A DNA stretch of 6,841 bases from Methanosarcina sp. UBA402 (GTDB lineage: Archaea > Halobacteriota > Methanosarcinia > Methanosarcinales > Methanosarcinaceae). The DNA is taken from the NCBI GenBank assembly GCA_002509325.1, contig DADO01000174.1, positions 6,138-12,978 of the forward strand, written 5' to 3'. A program made the position numbers and the translations under genes. Under the pieces are notes generated by a model that was not told the origin of the DNA, ran no database searches, and worked only from the letters and a program-made list of their open reading frames with translations. Within the stretch, counting starts at the first letter, position 1. Each line of letters starts with the position of its first letter. Below, in pieces: positions 1 to 6,010 of the stretch.

Positions 1-98
1 TCAGCTATAACTTGAATCAGCTATAACTTGAATCAGCTATTACTTGAATCAGCTATAACTTGAATCAGCTATAACTTGAATCAGCTATAACTTGAATC
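1..98. repeat. 16-bp tandem repeat array, six copies
   Basis: Six head-to-tail copies of TCAGCTATAACTTGAA occupy 1-96, and the next two bases continue the unit. Copies begin at 1, 17, 33, 49, 65 and 81. All are identical except the third, which has TATTA in place of TATAA. The array starts at the first base of the window, so its full length is unknown. It is not coding: the 16-bp period shifts frame and brings stops into all frames on both strands. Each unit contains the imperfect palindrome AGCTATAACT. There are no spacers, so it is not a CRISPR array. The near-identity of copies suggests recent expansion by slippage or unequal recombination. Confidence 0.97.
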
Positions 99-145
99 CG
101 GGCAAGGAAATCTGGGCACGGAATCTCTCTAAAAAAGTATCCATC

Positions 146-176
146 ATTTATAAAAGAAGCATCAATTTTATACTTT
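146..176 (+). promoter_or_regulatory. candidate TATA boxes for the DJ-1-family gene
   Basis: Two archaeal TATA-like stretches lie upstream of the gene at 267: ATTTATAAAA at 146-155 and TTTTATACTTT at 166-176. A start about 25 bases downstream of either would give a leader of roughly 70-95 nt. This is pattern matching only; no BRE is convincing and the spacer is AT-rich. Confidence 0.3.
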
Positions 177-266
177 CAGAGACCTATCTTTAAAGAAACT
201 GGGTAGTGAACCATTTCATTTCTCATTTATTCTATTTTTATCACCAAGCTTACAGGGGGCAACCAG

Positions 267-809
267 ATGACAGAAACCGAATACGAAGGCAAGAAAATCC
301 TGCTTGTAATCGCCCAGGAGCAGTTCAGGGACGAGGAATGTTTTGTTCCGAAGCAGCTTTTTGAGGCTGCTGGAGTAAAAGTTACTGTTGCAGCCGAATC
401 TACGAAAACTGCAAAAGGGATGCTGGGAGGCACAATTAAGCCTGACATTACGATCTCGGACGCCAGAATTGACGATTACGACGCAATAGTAATCTCTGGA
501 GGACCAGGTTCAAGAAAATACCTGTGGAACAACAAGGCTTTACAAAAACTCGTAAAGGAAGTGTATGCCCTTAAAAAGGTGGTTTCCGCAATCTGTATCT
601 CCCCTGTGGTACTTGCAAGAACTGGTATCCTGAATGGTAAAGAGAGCACGGTTTTCAAAAGCCCGGACACAGTACGCGAACTTAAGGAACACGGGGCTGT
701 CTATCTGGACAGGGATGTAGTAGTTTCGGGCCGGGTGGTCACAGGGCGAGACCCTGCAAGTGCCGAAGCTTTTGGAAAAGCCGTACTCGAAACCCTGAAA
801 AGAGTTTAA
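267..809 (+). CDS. DJ-1/PfpI family protein (class I glutamine amidotransferase-like fold)
   Basis: A complete 180-residue protein of the DJ-1/ThiJ/PfpI superfamily, the usual length for a single-domain member. The N-terminus KKILLVIAQEQF is the first beta strand. F20-R-D-E-E24 matches the family FxDxE motif, with Glu24 the likely acid that tunes the nucleophile. ISGGPGSR at 76-83 is the glycine loop. Cys110 in SAICISP is the nucleophile-elbow cysteine. Ile111 follows it, whereas PfpI-type proteases have His, so a PfpI Cys-His triad is absent. That favours a DJ-1/YajL-like redox, chaperone or dicarbonyl-related role over proteolysis, but the substrate cannot be read from sequence. No signal peptide or membrane segment is seen, so it is probably cytoplasmic. 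The ATG at 267 is chosen because GGGGG at 255-259 lies 7 bases upstream as a plausible ribosome-binding site. Confidence 0.93.
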   Translation: MTETEYEGKKILLVIAQEQFRDEECFVPKQLFEAAGVKVTVAAESTKTAKGMLGGTIKPDITISDARIDDYDAIVISGGPGSRKYLWNNKALQKLVKEVYALKKVVSAICISPVVLARTGILNGKESTVFKSPDTVRELKEHGAVYLDRDVVVSGRVVTGRDPASAEAFGKAVLETLKRV

Positions 810-880
810 TTCTCATTTTAAGGTTCTGAAAAAAATGTAAAGTTCAACTGAGGCCCTGAAAAGAAGTTAACTCCATAGAG
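790..880 (+). repeat. three decayed ~30-bp direct repeats across the DJ-1 gene end
   Basis: Copies begin at 790, 821 and 851. The shared core resembles AGGCCCTGAAAAGAAGTTAA. Copies one and three share an exact 11-mer CCCTGAAAAGA (793-803 and 854-864); copy two is more diverged. The first copy covers the last codons and stop of the DJ-1 gene, the others are noncoding. This looks like a local tandem duplication of the gene's 3' end that has since decayed. Confidence 0.6.
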
Positions 881-891
881 GTTAATGCTCC

Positions 892-900
892 ATTATACTC
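892..900 (+). promoter_or_regulatory. weak TATA candidate before the nitroreductase-like gene
   Basis: ATTATACTC at 892-900 is the best TATA-like stretch in the 169-bp gap before the ATG at 979. It would give a leader of about 55 nt. CAATAAAATAG at 931-941 is an alternative. Neither is strong, but a gap this long argues for a separate promoter rather than readthrough from the DJ-1 gene. Confidence 0.2.
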
Positions 901-978
901 ATTGGAATCTTATGCGCAGATTTCCTTTACCAATAAAATAGTTTAAGAATTCGATTCTAGTTGCCGGGTGTGCTTGTT

Positions 979-2682
979 ATGACAGCGGAACTTGAAGCCA
1001 TACTGGATTATCACAAGGCTAGTAAGCATAATTTCAAAACTTATGCTCCTGGCCCGCACCGCCTGGATATGTCAATCAAGCCAGATCCTTTTCTTAATTA
1101 TCATGGAACTAGGCATTTGAATCTGGAAATCTGGAGCGCTGAACAAATAAAAGCCGAGGTTTTTCCCGCTTATGACCAGGTATTCTCACCGGAAAAACTC
1201 AAGCCGTCTGAGTTGAATGCAAAATCGATTTCCAGGCTTTTTTTTGACAGCTTTGCCATTTCGGCCTGGAAAAAGGCAGATGATACAAAATGGCCTCTTC
1301 GTGTCAATCCTTCAAGCGGAAATCTTCATCCTACCGAGGTTTACCTTCTTTCCGGCCCTGTAAAAGAGCTCCTGAAAGCCCCTTCAGTCTGCCATTATGC
1401 TCCTTTGCCTCATGCTCTTGAACTTAGAACCGAATTTTCGCAGAAGACCTGGGAGCTTTTAAGTTCGGGCTTTCCTGAAGGCACTTTTTTTGTGGGCCTG
1501 ACCTCAATTTACTGGCGGGTTTCCTGGAAATACGGGCTCAGAGCCTTCAGATATTCACAGCACGATATAGGGCATGCAATTGCTGCCTTGACCTTTGCCG
1601 CTGCTGGGCTTGGCTGGAAAACAAACCTTCTTGCAGATATGGGTTCGGAAGAAATTTCAGGGCTTCTTGGCATTTCTGGAGAAATTGGTCCTGAAAGACA
1701 GGAACCTGCCTGTTTGCTTGCAGTCTATCCAGCAGATAAAACCTGTACCAGAAGCAGGATTTCTTCGACTGTGGTTTCGGCATTTAAAAACCTTTCCTGG
1801 GAAGGCATCCCTAATAGTTTAAGCTCAGGACATGTTGAATGGATAGGTATTGAAAAAGCTGCTTTGGCAGCTCAAAAAAGGGAAAGCAATTACTTTGAGA
1901 AAAGAGAAGAATCAGAAGAAGAATCAGAAGAAGAATCAGAAGAAATAAAATCCGGAACGCAGGCAGCTTCACTCTTGAAAACCAGTAATTCCAGGAATCT
2001 ACCTGATCTTGAAGCCGTTCCCCTTCGCAGCATTATCCGGGGAAGGAGAAGTGCTATCGAAATGGATAATAGCGCATACATGGAAAAAGAAACTTTCTAT
2101 GCAATCCTGCAAAGAACTCTTCTGGAAAATAATCCAATTCTCAATACTCTTGCTTTTGGTTCCTTTACTCACCTGCTGCTTTTCGTAAACCGAGTAAAGG
2201 ATCTTCTTCCAGGACTTTATATTTTCCTTCGCAACCCTGAGGGAAAAGAGAGGTTTAAAGCTGCCATCAGGCCAGACTTTTTATGGGAAAAACCGAAAAA
2301 TTGCCCATCAGACCTTGAGTTTTACCTGCTTATGGAAGAAACCCTGCATTCTTTTGCAGCCCAGCTTTCCTGTGCCCAACGGAAAGCCGCAGATGCCTGT
2401 TTTACTGCCTGCATGCTCTCGGAATTCAAAGAACCTCTGAACAGGTTCGGCGCCTGGATCTATTCATACCTTTACTGGGAGTGCGGGATTCTAGGACAGT
2501 TGCTTTACCTTGAAGCTGAAGCAAATGGTCTCAGGGGCTGTGGGATAGGGTGTTTCTTCGATGACCCTTTGCATGAGACCATAGGGCTCAAAGGGCTCGA
2601 ATACCAGGATCTCTACCATTTCGCTGTGGGCTCACCACTTCAGGAGATAGGCGTTATAACCCTTCCCGCGTACGAAGAGTGA
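979..2682 (+). CDS. SagB/ThcOx-like protein with two nitroreductase-type domains
   Basis: A 567-residue protein from the ATG at 979. The N-terminal domain (about 79-252) has the SagB-type flavin-binding signature RVNPSSGNLHPTEVYLL at 108-124. It continues with WKYGLRAFRYSQHDIGHA at 183-200 and GLGWKTNLLADMG at 211-223, all typical of SagB/ThcOx dehydrogenases. These use FMN; family members oxidise azolines to azoles in peptide natural products, though many relatives have unknown substrates. An acidic linker at 310-322 leads to a second nitroreductase-type domain (about 344-561). That domain starts with IRGRRSA at 353-359, the usual phosphate-contact region, and has GILGQLLYLEAEANGLRG near 503-520. 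The PSSG loop is obvious only in domain one and RRS only in domain two, so the halves may form an intramolecular pseudodimer. A TTG at 961 could add six residues, but only the ATG has a GGGTG site (966-970), eight bases upstream. No YcaO-type cyclase or precursor peptide is visible nearby. Confidence 0.88.
   Translation: MTAELEAILDYHKASKHNFKTYAPGPHRLDMSIKPDPFLNYHGTRHLNLEIWSAEQIKAEVFPAYDQVFSPEKLKPSELNAKSISRLFFDSFAISAWKKADDTKWPLRVNPSSGNLHPTEVYLLSGPVKELLKAPSVCHYAPLPHALELRTEFSQKTWELLSSGFPEGTFFVGLTSIYWRVSWKYGLRAFRYSQHDIGHAIAALTFAAAGLGWKTNLLADMGSEEISGLLGISGEIGPERQEPACLLAVYPADKTCTRSRISSTVVSAFKNLSWEGIPNSLSSGHVEWIGIEKAALAAQKRESNYFEKREESEEESEEESEEIKSGTQAASLLKTSNSRNLPDLEAVPLRSIIRGRRSAIEMDNSAYMEKETFYAILQRTLLENNPILNTLAFGSFTHLLLFVNRVKDLLPGLYIFLRNPEGKERFKAAIRPDFLWEKPKNCPSDLEFYLLMEETLHSFAAQLSCAQRKAADACFTACMLSEFKEPLNRFGAWIYSYLYWECGILGQLLYLEAEANGLRGCGIGCFFDDPLHETIGLKGLEYQDLYHFAVGSPLQEIGVITLPAYEE
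1906..1944 (+). repeat. in-frame 12-bp tandem repeat encoding EESE
   Basis: Three exact copies of GAAGAATCAGAA at 1906-1941, followed by a further GAA, encode EESE three times plus Glu. The tract sits in the linker between the two nitroreductase domains. Twelve bases is a whole number of codons, so copy-number change would alter linker length without a frameshift. Confidence 0.95.
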
Positions 2683-2685
2683 TAT

Positions 2686-2830
2686 TTTACTCCTATTCTT
2701 ACTCCCTTCTGATCTTCTTATTCCTGTTTCTGCTCCTTTCTATGATTTTTTATTCTTATTTCTGTTTTATTTGTTCCTTTCTCTGATCTTCGCCTTCTTT
2801 CTTTTTTTCTTTTCTCAAGCCTCTCCTTCC
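2686..2830. repeat. pyrimidine-rich convergent junction with an imperfect ~35-bp duplication
   Basis: The + strand is strongly C/T-rich from about 2686 to 2830. Within it, 2715-2746 and 2753-2787 are imperfect copies: both begin TTCTTATT and both contain TCCTTTCT followed by TGAT. The second copy carries the stop codon and last codons of the minus-strand CNNM-like gene. On the minus strand the tract is purine-rich and encodes that protein's charged tail. Confidence 0.55.
2746..2751 (+). terminator. possible oligo-T terminator for the nitroreductase-like gene
   Basis: A run of six T follows the stop at 2682 by about 64 bases, inside a T-rich tract. Archaeal RNA polymerase can stop at oligo-T runs without a hairpin. 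No equivalent oligo-T run is seen on the minus strand beyond the stop of the convergent gene. Confidence 0.3.
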
Positions 2831-3895
2831 GACAATTCCGGGCTGGGAAGGTGGAACAGGCAGTTCACGCTCTGATGGCAGTTCACATTCCACTACAATT
2901 CCCCGCAGCAGCCTGCCCAGAATATCTGAACCCGTAACAATCCTTTTCTCCTGACCCCAGTAAAGAATAAGGTCCTGGTCGATTACATCATCTTCAGGGT
3001 ATTGCGGGTACACTTTAAACTGCCGGATTACTTTTTCAAGCCTGGTCTTGGGAGATTTCACAACAACCGGGAAATGACAATAAGAAAGCGGAATGAATGG
3101 GCCTTTCTTGTAGACTGCATCCCTGAGGAAGCCGTCCGCATCAAGCACCATGACAGGCTCATCCTTGGGGTTAGTAATGACTACCCATTTCTTCCCTGAG
3201 GCTTCTATCTTTTGCAGAAAAGGATCGACTGGTTCTCTTTTGAAAGGAGGAAACACCGGACGGTTATTTTCGACCGGGAGAGAAATTATGCTTCTCTGGT
3301 CTATTATCGAGCCTTCATCAGAAATGCTGACATCGTCTATGGAGAGAAAGTTCAGAGCTCCTATTCCTTCAAAAGTGCCTATGTCTGTCCTTCCTGATTC
3401 GATATGTTTTTCGAGCATAATCCGCATAGACTGTTCCTTGAAAAGCTCAAGTTTTTCCCTGCCCAGCCACCAGTCAAGAATAAGGGCTGTAGGCTTGGCT
3501 ACTGGATAGAGTAACATCTGGTAAAAACGGACAACAGGAGTTAGCTTTGCTCCCAGAGACAGGGCATTTCGGGAAAAATAAGCCTGGGGTGCAATCTCTC
3601 CGAAACTGGTGATTATGAAAGTAGAGAAGAGGAAAGCCGAAGCCCCTGTCAGTACGGAATCCGTAAGCAGGGCAATGAGGACGTTTATGGCTATATTTCC
3701 CCAGAGCAGGGTCGTAAGCAGGAAATTTGAATCCCGCCGGATCCGCAGGATTTTGATAGCTTCTTTATTGCCAGCTTCGGCTTCGATCTCAAGCCTGAGT
3801 CTTCCAAGGCTAAAAGTCCCTATCGTCATACCGGAGAAAATAGCGGACTGGGTAAGGCAGATTATAATTAATACCCAGGTAATTATTTCATTCAT
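2756..3895 (-). CDS. CNNM/CorB-type membrane protein with DUF21 domain
   Basis: A complete 379-residue protein. Residues 1-145 form a DUF21/CNNM transmembrane core with hydrophobic segments near 5-30, 58-80, 83-105 and 118-141. Diagnostic motifs are IFSGMTIGTFSLGRLRLE (19-36), GN at 66-67 and FGEIAPQAYFSRNALSLGA (98-116), which matches the FGEIxPQ signature of CNNM/CorB/CorC proteins. These are linked to magnesium transport; archaeal CorB binds Mg-ATP through a CBS pair. Here the region after about 165 has CNNM-like placement but no recognisable VMTP-type CBS motif, so nucleotide control may be lost or changed. The tail (356-379) is highly charged and encoded in a purine-rich tract. The ATG at 3895 is the first in frame; GAGGT (+ strand 3908-3912) lies 12 bases upstream, slightly far. 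The gene converges on the nitroreductase-like gene and diverges from the exporter gene. Transport activity is inferred from family, not shown. Confidence 0.88.
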   Translation of the reverse strand: MNEIITWVLIIICLTQSAIFSGMTIGTFSLGRLRLEIEAEAGNKEAIKILRIRRDSNFLLTTLLWGNIAINVLIALLTDSVLTGASAFLFSTFIITSFGEIAPQAYFSRNALSLGAKLTPVVRFYQMLLYPVAKPTALILDWWLGREKLELFKEQSMRIMLEKHIESGRTDIGTFEGIGALNFLSIDDVSISDEGSIIDQRSIISLPVENNRPVFPPFKREPVDPFLQKIEASGKKWVVITNPKDEPVMVLDADGFLRDAVYKKGPFIPLSYCHFPVVVKSPKTRLEKVIRQFKVYPQYPEDDVIDQDLILYWGQEKRIVTGSDILGRLLRGIVVECELPSERELPVPPSQPGIVGRRGLRKEKKKEGEDQRKEQIKQK

Positions 3896-3961
3896 TGTGA
3901 GTCTATAACCTCTATAGTTTTCATACAGGCGTAATTTAACGGCTCAATTCTTCAATTTTTC

Positions 3962-3971
3962 GTATATTTAA
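3962..3971 (-). promoter_or_regulatory. candidate TATA box for the CNNM-like gene
   Basis: Read on the minus strand this is TTAAATATAC, close to the archaeal TATA consensus. A start about 25 bases downstream would fall near 3940 and give a leader of about 45 nt before the ATG at 3895. Pattern-based only. Confidence 0.35.
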
Positions 3972-4016
3972 CTTGATTGCCATCTTTTTCTAAATCTGGA
4001 TTTATAGTTTTGCATT

Positions 4017-4042
4017 GCCTAATTTCATATGCAAATTTAGGC
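4017..4042. repeat. hairpin or operator-like inverted repeat
   Basis: GCCTAATTT (4017-4025) can pair with AAATTTAGGC (4033-4042) as nine base pairs with one bulged T and a seven-base loop. No T-run follows in either direction. It lies about 120 bases upstream of the CNNM-like start, so a regulator-binding site for that gene is possible but unproven. Confidence 0.45.
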
Positions 4043-4309
4043 TTAAGATTTTACTTTGCCTGTACCATTAATTTCTTGTGATTCTGACATGGTTTTAACA
4101 TAATTGAGAGAAAAAGTTTTCGGGTAGCCTTAGTTTAATTCCTAATGTCTTAATTTAATTATCTCCGTTATCATAGTTTAATTTACGTTCTCAGGTTTAT
4201 TCGGCGGCACCTTTTATCCTCTGTCTCCTCTGTCAGCAGTTTCTTCCTGTTTGTCATTCCGGCTAATTATAAATTAATGTCTTTGAGTATGTCAAAAATA
4301 ATTAAACAG

Positions 4310-4317
4310 TATAATAT
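4310..4317 (+). promoter_or_regulatory. candidate TATA box upstream of the exporter gene
   Basis: TATAATAT at 4310-4317 within an AT-rich stretch. With standard archaeal spacing, transcription would begin around 4338-4342. That gives either a leaderless message for the small ORF at 4341 or a leader of about 136 nt for the exporter at 4477. TATAAATTA near 4268-4276 is an alternative. Confidence 0.3.
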
Positions 4318-4340
4318 TTAATAACAGATAAGTTATATTA

Positions 4341-4436
4341 ATGGTCGATCAGTCAGCCGTGCTGAAGGACAGTATTGTTAAAAACATTATCTCTGAAAAT
4401 CTCTATTCTGCGCATAAATCGACTTCAATTTTCTGA
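4341..4436 (+). CDS. possible 31-residue small ORF in the exporter leader
   Basis: An ATG at 4341 opens a 31-codon frame ending at TGA 4434-4436. The peptide starts MVDQSAVLKDSIVKN and ends STSIF; I recognise no family. There is no Shine-Dalgarno-like sequence, but the TATA candidate at 4310-4317 would place a transcription start almost on the ATG, as in leaderless archaeal messages. It ends 40 bases before the exporter ATG. It could be a leader peptide, a remnant of a lost regulator gene, or a chance frame; short frames like this are common by chance. Confidence 0.25.
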   Translation: MVDQSAVLKDSIVKNIISENLYSAHKSTSIF

Positions 4437-4437
4437 C

Positions 4438-4450
4438 ACTCCTGAGGAGT
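4438..4450. repeat. perfect 6-bp inverted repeat over a GAGGAG motif
   Basis: ACTCCT and AGGAGT flank a single central G. The right arm includes GAGGAG, the strongest Shine-Dalgarno-like string near the exporter gene, yet it is 27 bases before the chosen ATG. It may be an operator, or a small RNA stem that hides the motif. Confidence 0.55.
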
Positions 4451-4476
4451 AGTGACCTTTCTGACCAGTGATATGC

Positions 4477-5970
4477 ATGGAAAAAGAAACAAATAAAACC
4501 AGATCATCTAATGCCAGATTATCTACTGAAGTCCCAGAGATCTGCCCCACTCCTGATACTCCTGTTGATGGTACAGGGAAAAAGGTTGTGCTCCTTATTG
4601 CGATACTTGCGGGATTTATCACTCCATTTGACGGTTCGGCAGTAAATATTGCCCTGCCTACACTTGGAGCCGAATTTCATATGGATGCTATTGATCTCTC
4701 ATGGGTTGCTACTGCGTATCTCCTTTCTTCAGCATTGTTTCTTGTCCCGTTCGGAAAAATCGCAGACATTTATGGAAGGAAGAAAATTTTCCTCTACGGT
4801 ATCACAATCTTCAGCCTTTCATCTTTAATTATGACTATGGTTTCCTCAGCGGAAATGTTGATCGGAGTGCGGGTTGTCCAGGGGATTGGGAGTGCCATGA
4901 TCTTCGGGACAGGCGTTGCTATCGTTACTTCCGTCTTTCCGCCTGGGGAGCGGGGAAGAGCTCTTGGTATTTATATTACTGCAGTTTATGTCGGGCTTTC
5001 CATTGGTCCCTTACTTGGAGGTGCGATGACACAATACTTTGGCTGGAGGAGTATTTTCTTCGTAAATATCCCCATAGGCATTACAGCAATTCTCCTAATC
5101 CTCTGGAAGGTTAAAGGGGAATGGGCTGAGTGCAGAGGGGAGAAGTTCGACCTGACAGGGTCAGTCATATATGGTGCAGCGGTAGCTGCAGTCATGTACG
5201 GTTTCTCAGTGCTTCCAGCCTTTAAAGGGGCTGCTCTAATAGCCGTGGGATTTCTCGGAATTATTATTTTTGCGCTGTATGAGATGAGAATACCTTTCCC
5301 CGTTCTTGACATTACACTCCTCACAAAAAATCGAATTTTTGCCTTTTCGAACCTATCGGCACTCATCAATTACAGTGCAACTTTCGCGGTGACCTTCCTC
5401 TTAAGTCTTGACCTGCAGTACACGAAAGGTTTCTCGCCTGGACATGCAGGGAGTATCCTGGTAGTGCAACCGGTTGTTATGGCTATGATTTCTCCAATTG
5501 CAGGCAGGCTCTCTGACAGGATCGAACCGCGGATTGTTGCGTCTGCAGGAATGGCATTTACCGCACTTGGGCTCTTCTTTCTTATCTTCCTTACAGAAGC
5601 AACTCCTATCTGGTACCTTGTTGTTGCCCTGATTATTCTTGGTATAGGTTTTGGGCTTTTCTCGTCTCCAAACACAAATGCAATCATGAGCTCTGTCGAT
5701 AAAAGGTTCTACGGCGTAGCATCAGGAATGAACGGGACTATGCGTCTTCTTGGCCAGATGCTCTCTATGGGTATTGCAATGATGATTTTTGCAATTGTCA
5801 TCGGCCCTGTGGAGATCACGCCACCATATTACTCCCAGTTTTCTTTAAGCCTGCATTATGCTTTCATCCTGTTTACAGTCTTCTGCATTATTGGAGTATT
5901 CACGTCCCTGGAGAGAGGGAAAAGAAGTCAGACAGTTCATTCCAGTATACCTGAAAAAAGCAAAAAGTAA
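4477..5970 (+). CDS. MFS multidrug-type exporter, DHA2 (EmrB/QacA) family, 14 helices
   Basis: A 497-residue integral membrane protein with about 14 hydrophobic segments, the usual number and length for DHA2 drug:H+ antiporters. Family motifs in order: PFDGSAVNIALPTLG in helix 1 (50-64, acidic Asp52), LSWVATAYLL (74-83), GKIADIYGRKK (93-103, motif A), GVRVVQGIGSAM (130-141, motif B with Arg132), ALGIYITAVYVGLSIGPLLGG (split: ALGIY 162-166, then GLSIGPLLGG 173-182, motif C typical of antiporters), and GWRSIFFVNIPIG (189-201). A second motif-A-like GRLSDRIEPR is at 343-352. All key motifs are intact. The substrate is unknown. A GTG at 4468 could add three residues. I prefer the ATG at 4477 because that GTG is part of GTGAT four bases upstream, the same layout as the next gene. 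The N-terminal ~35 residues are polar and cytoplasmic. Probably co-transcribed with the flavoprotein gene 40 bases downstream. Confidence 0.92.
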   Translation: MEKETNKTRSSNARLSTEVPEICPTPDTPVDGTGKKVVLLIAILAGFITPFDGSAVNIALPTLGAEFHMDAIDLSWVATAYLLSSALFLVPFGKIADIYGRKKIFLYGITIFSLSSLIMTMVSSAEMLIGVRVVQGIGSAMIFGTGVAIVTSVFPPGERGRALGIYITAVYVGLSIGPLLGGAMTQYFGWRSIFFVNIPIGITAILLILWKVKGEWAECRGEKFDLTGSVIYGAAVAAVMYGFSVLPAFKGAALIAVGFLGIIIFALYEMRIPFPVLDITLLTKNRIFAFSNLSALINYSATFAVTFLLSLDLQYTKGFSPGHAGSILVVQPVVMAMISPIAGRLSDRIEPRIVASAGMAFTALGLFFLIFLTEATPIWYLVVALIILGIGFGLFSSPNTNAIMSSVDKRFYGVASGMNGTMRLLGQMLSMGIAMMIFAIVIGPVEITPPYYSQFSLSLHYAFILFTVFCIIGVFTSLERGKRSQTVHSSIPEKSKK

Positions 5971-6000
5971 TACGTTAATCCTGCGTAACTCTTTAGTCAA

Positions 6001-6006
6001 GGTGAT
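6001..6006 (+). promoter_or_regulatory. ribosome-binding site fixing the flavoprotein start
   Basis: GGTGAT matches the anti-Shine-Dalgarno end of archaeal 16S rRNA and stands four bases before the ATG at 6011. It decides the start: the frame is open back to 5858 inside the exporter gene, but that upstream part has no such site and does not look like the family. Confidence 0.75.
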
Positions 6007-6010
6007 AACC

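Larger units (their letters stand above)
3896..4476. other. AT-rich divergent intergenic region, ~580 bp
   Basis: This spacer lies between the divergent CNNM-like and exporter genes. It holds the two promoter candidates, a hairpin at 4017-4042, a 9-bp doublet (CCTCTGTCT/CCTCTGTCA, 4218-4235), and three related AT-rich boxes ending in TTTAATT at 4129-4140, 4149-4160 and 4172-4183. A 31-codon ORF and a palindrome are closest to the exporter. No tRNA, rRNA or recognisable riboswitch was seen. Confidence 0.7.

Noticed and set aside
1..98. CRISPR array
   Set aside because: The 16-bp units abut directly with no unique spacers.
946..958. AGAAT-TCG-ATTCT palindrome as an operator
   Set aside because: Five-base arms in AT-rich sequence are expected by chance; nothing else supports it.
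961..978. TTG start for the nitroreductase-like gene
   Set aside because: No ribosome-binding site precedes it, whereas GGGTG is eight bases before the ATG at 979. Not fully excluded.
3150..3509. 119-codon plus-strand frame inside the CNNM-like gene
   Set aside because: It is antisense to a well-supported gene and its translation is serine-rich without family features.
4468..4476. GTG start for the exporter
   Set aside because: The GTG is better read as part of the GTGAT site preceding the ATG at 4477; no site lies at a suitable distance from the GTG itself.
4452..4496. Short GTG-initiated frame overlapping the exporter start
   Set aside because: Only 14 codons, the GAGGAG motif is too close to its GTG, and nothing supports translation.
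4986..5687. Two minus-strand frames inside the exporter gene
   Set aside because: They are antisense shadows of a hydrophobic coding sequence with intact MFS motifs.
5858..6010. Flavoprotein start at the upstream ATG at 5858
   Set aside because: This would overlap the exporter gene by more than 100 bases, lacks a ribosome-binding site and adds 51 residues unlike the family. The ATG at 6011 follows GGTGAT and begins with the flavin-binding strand.
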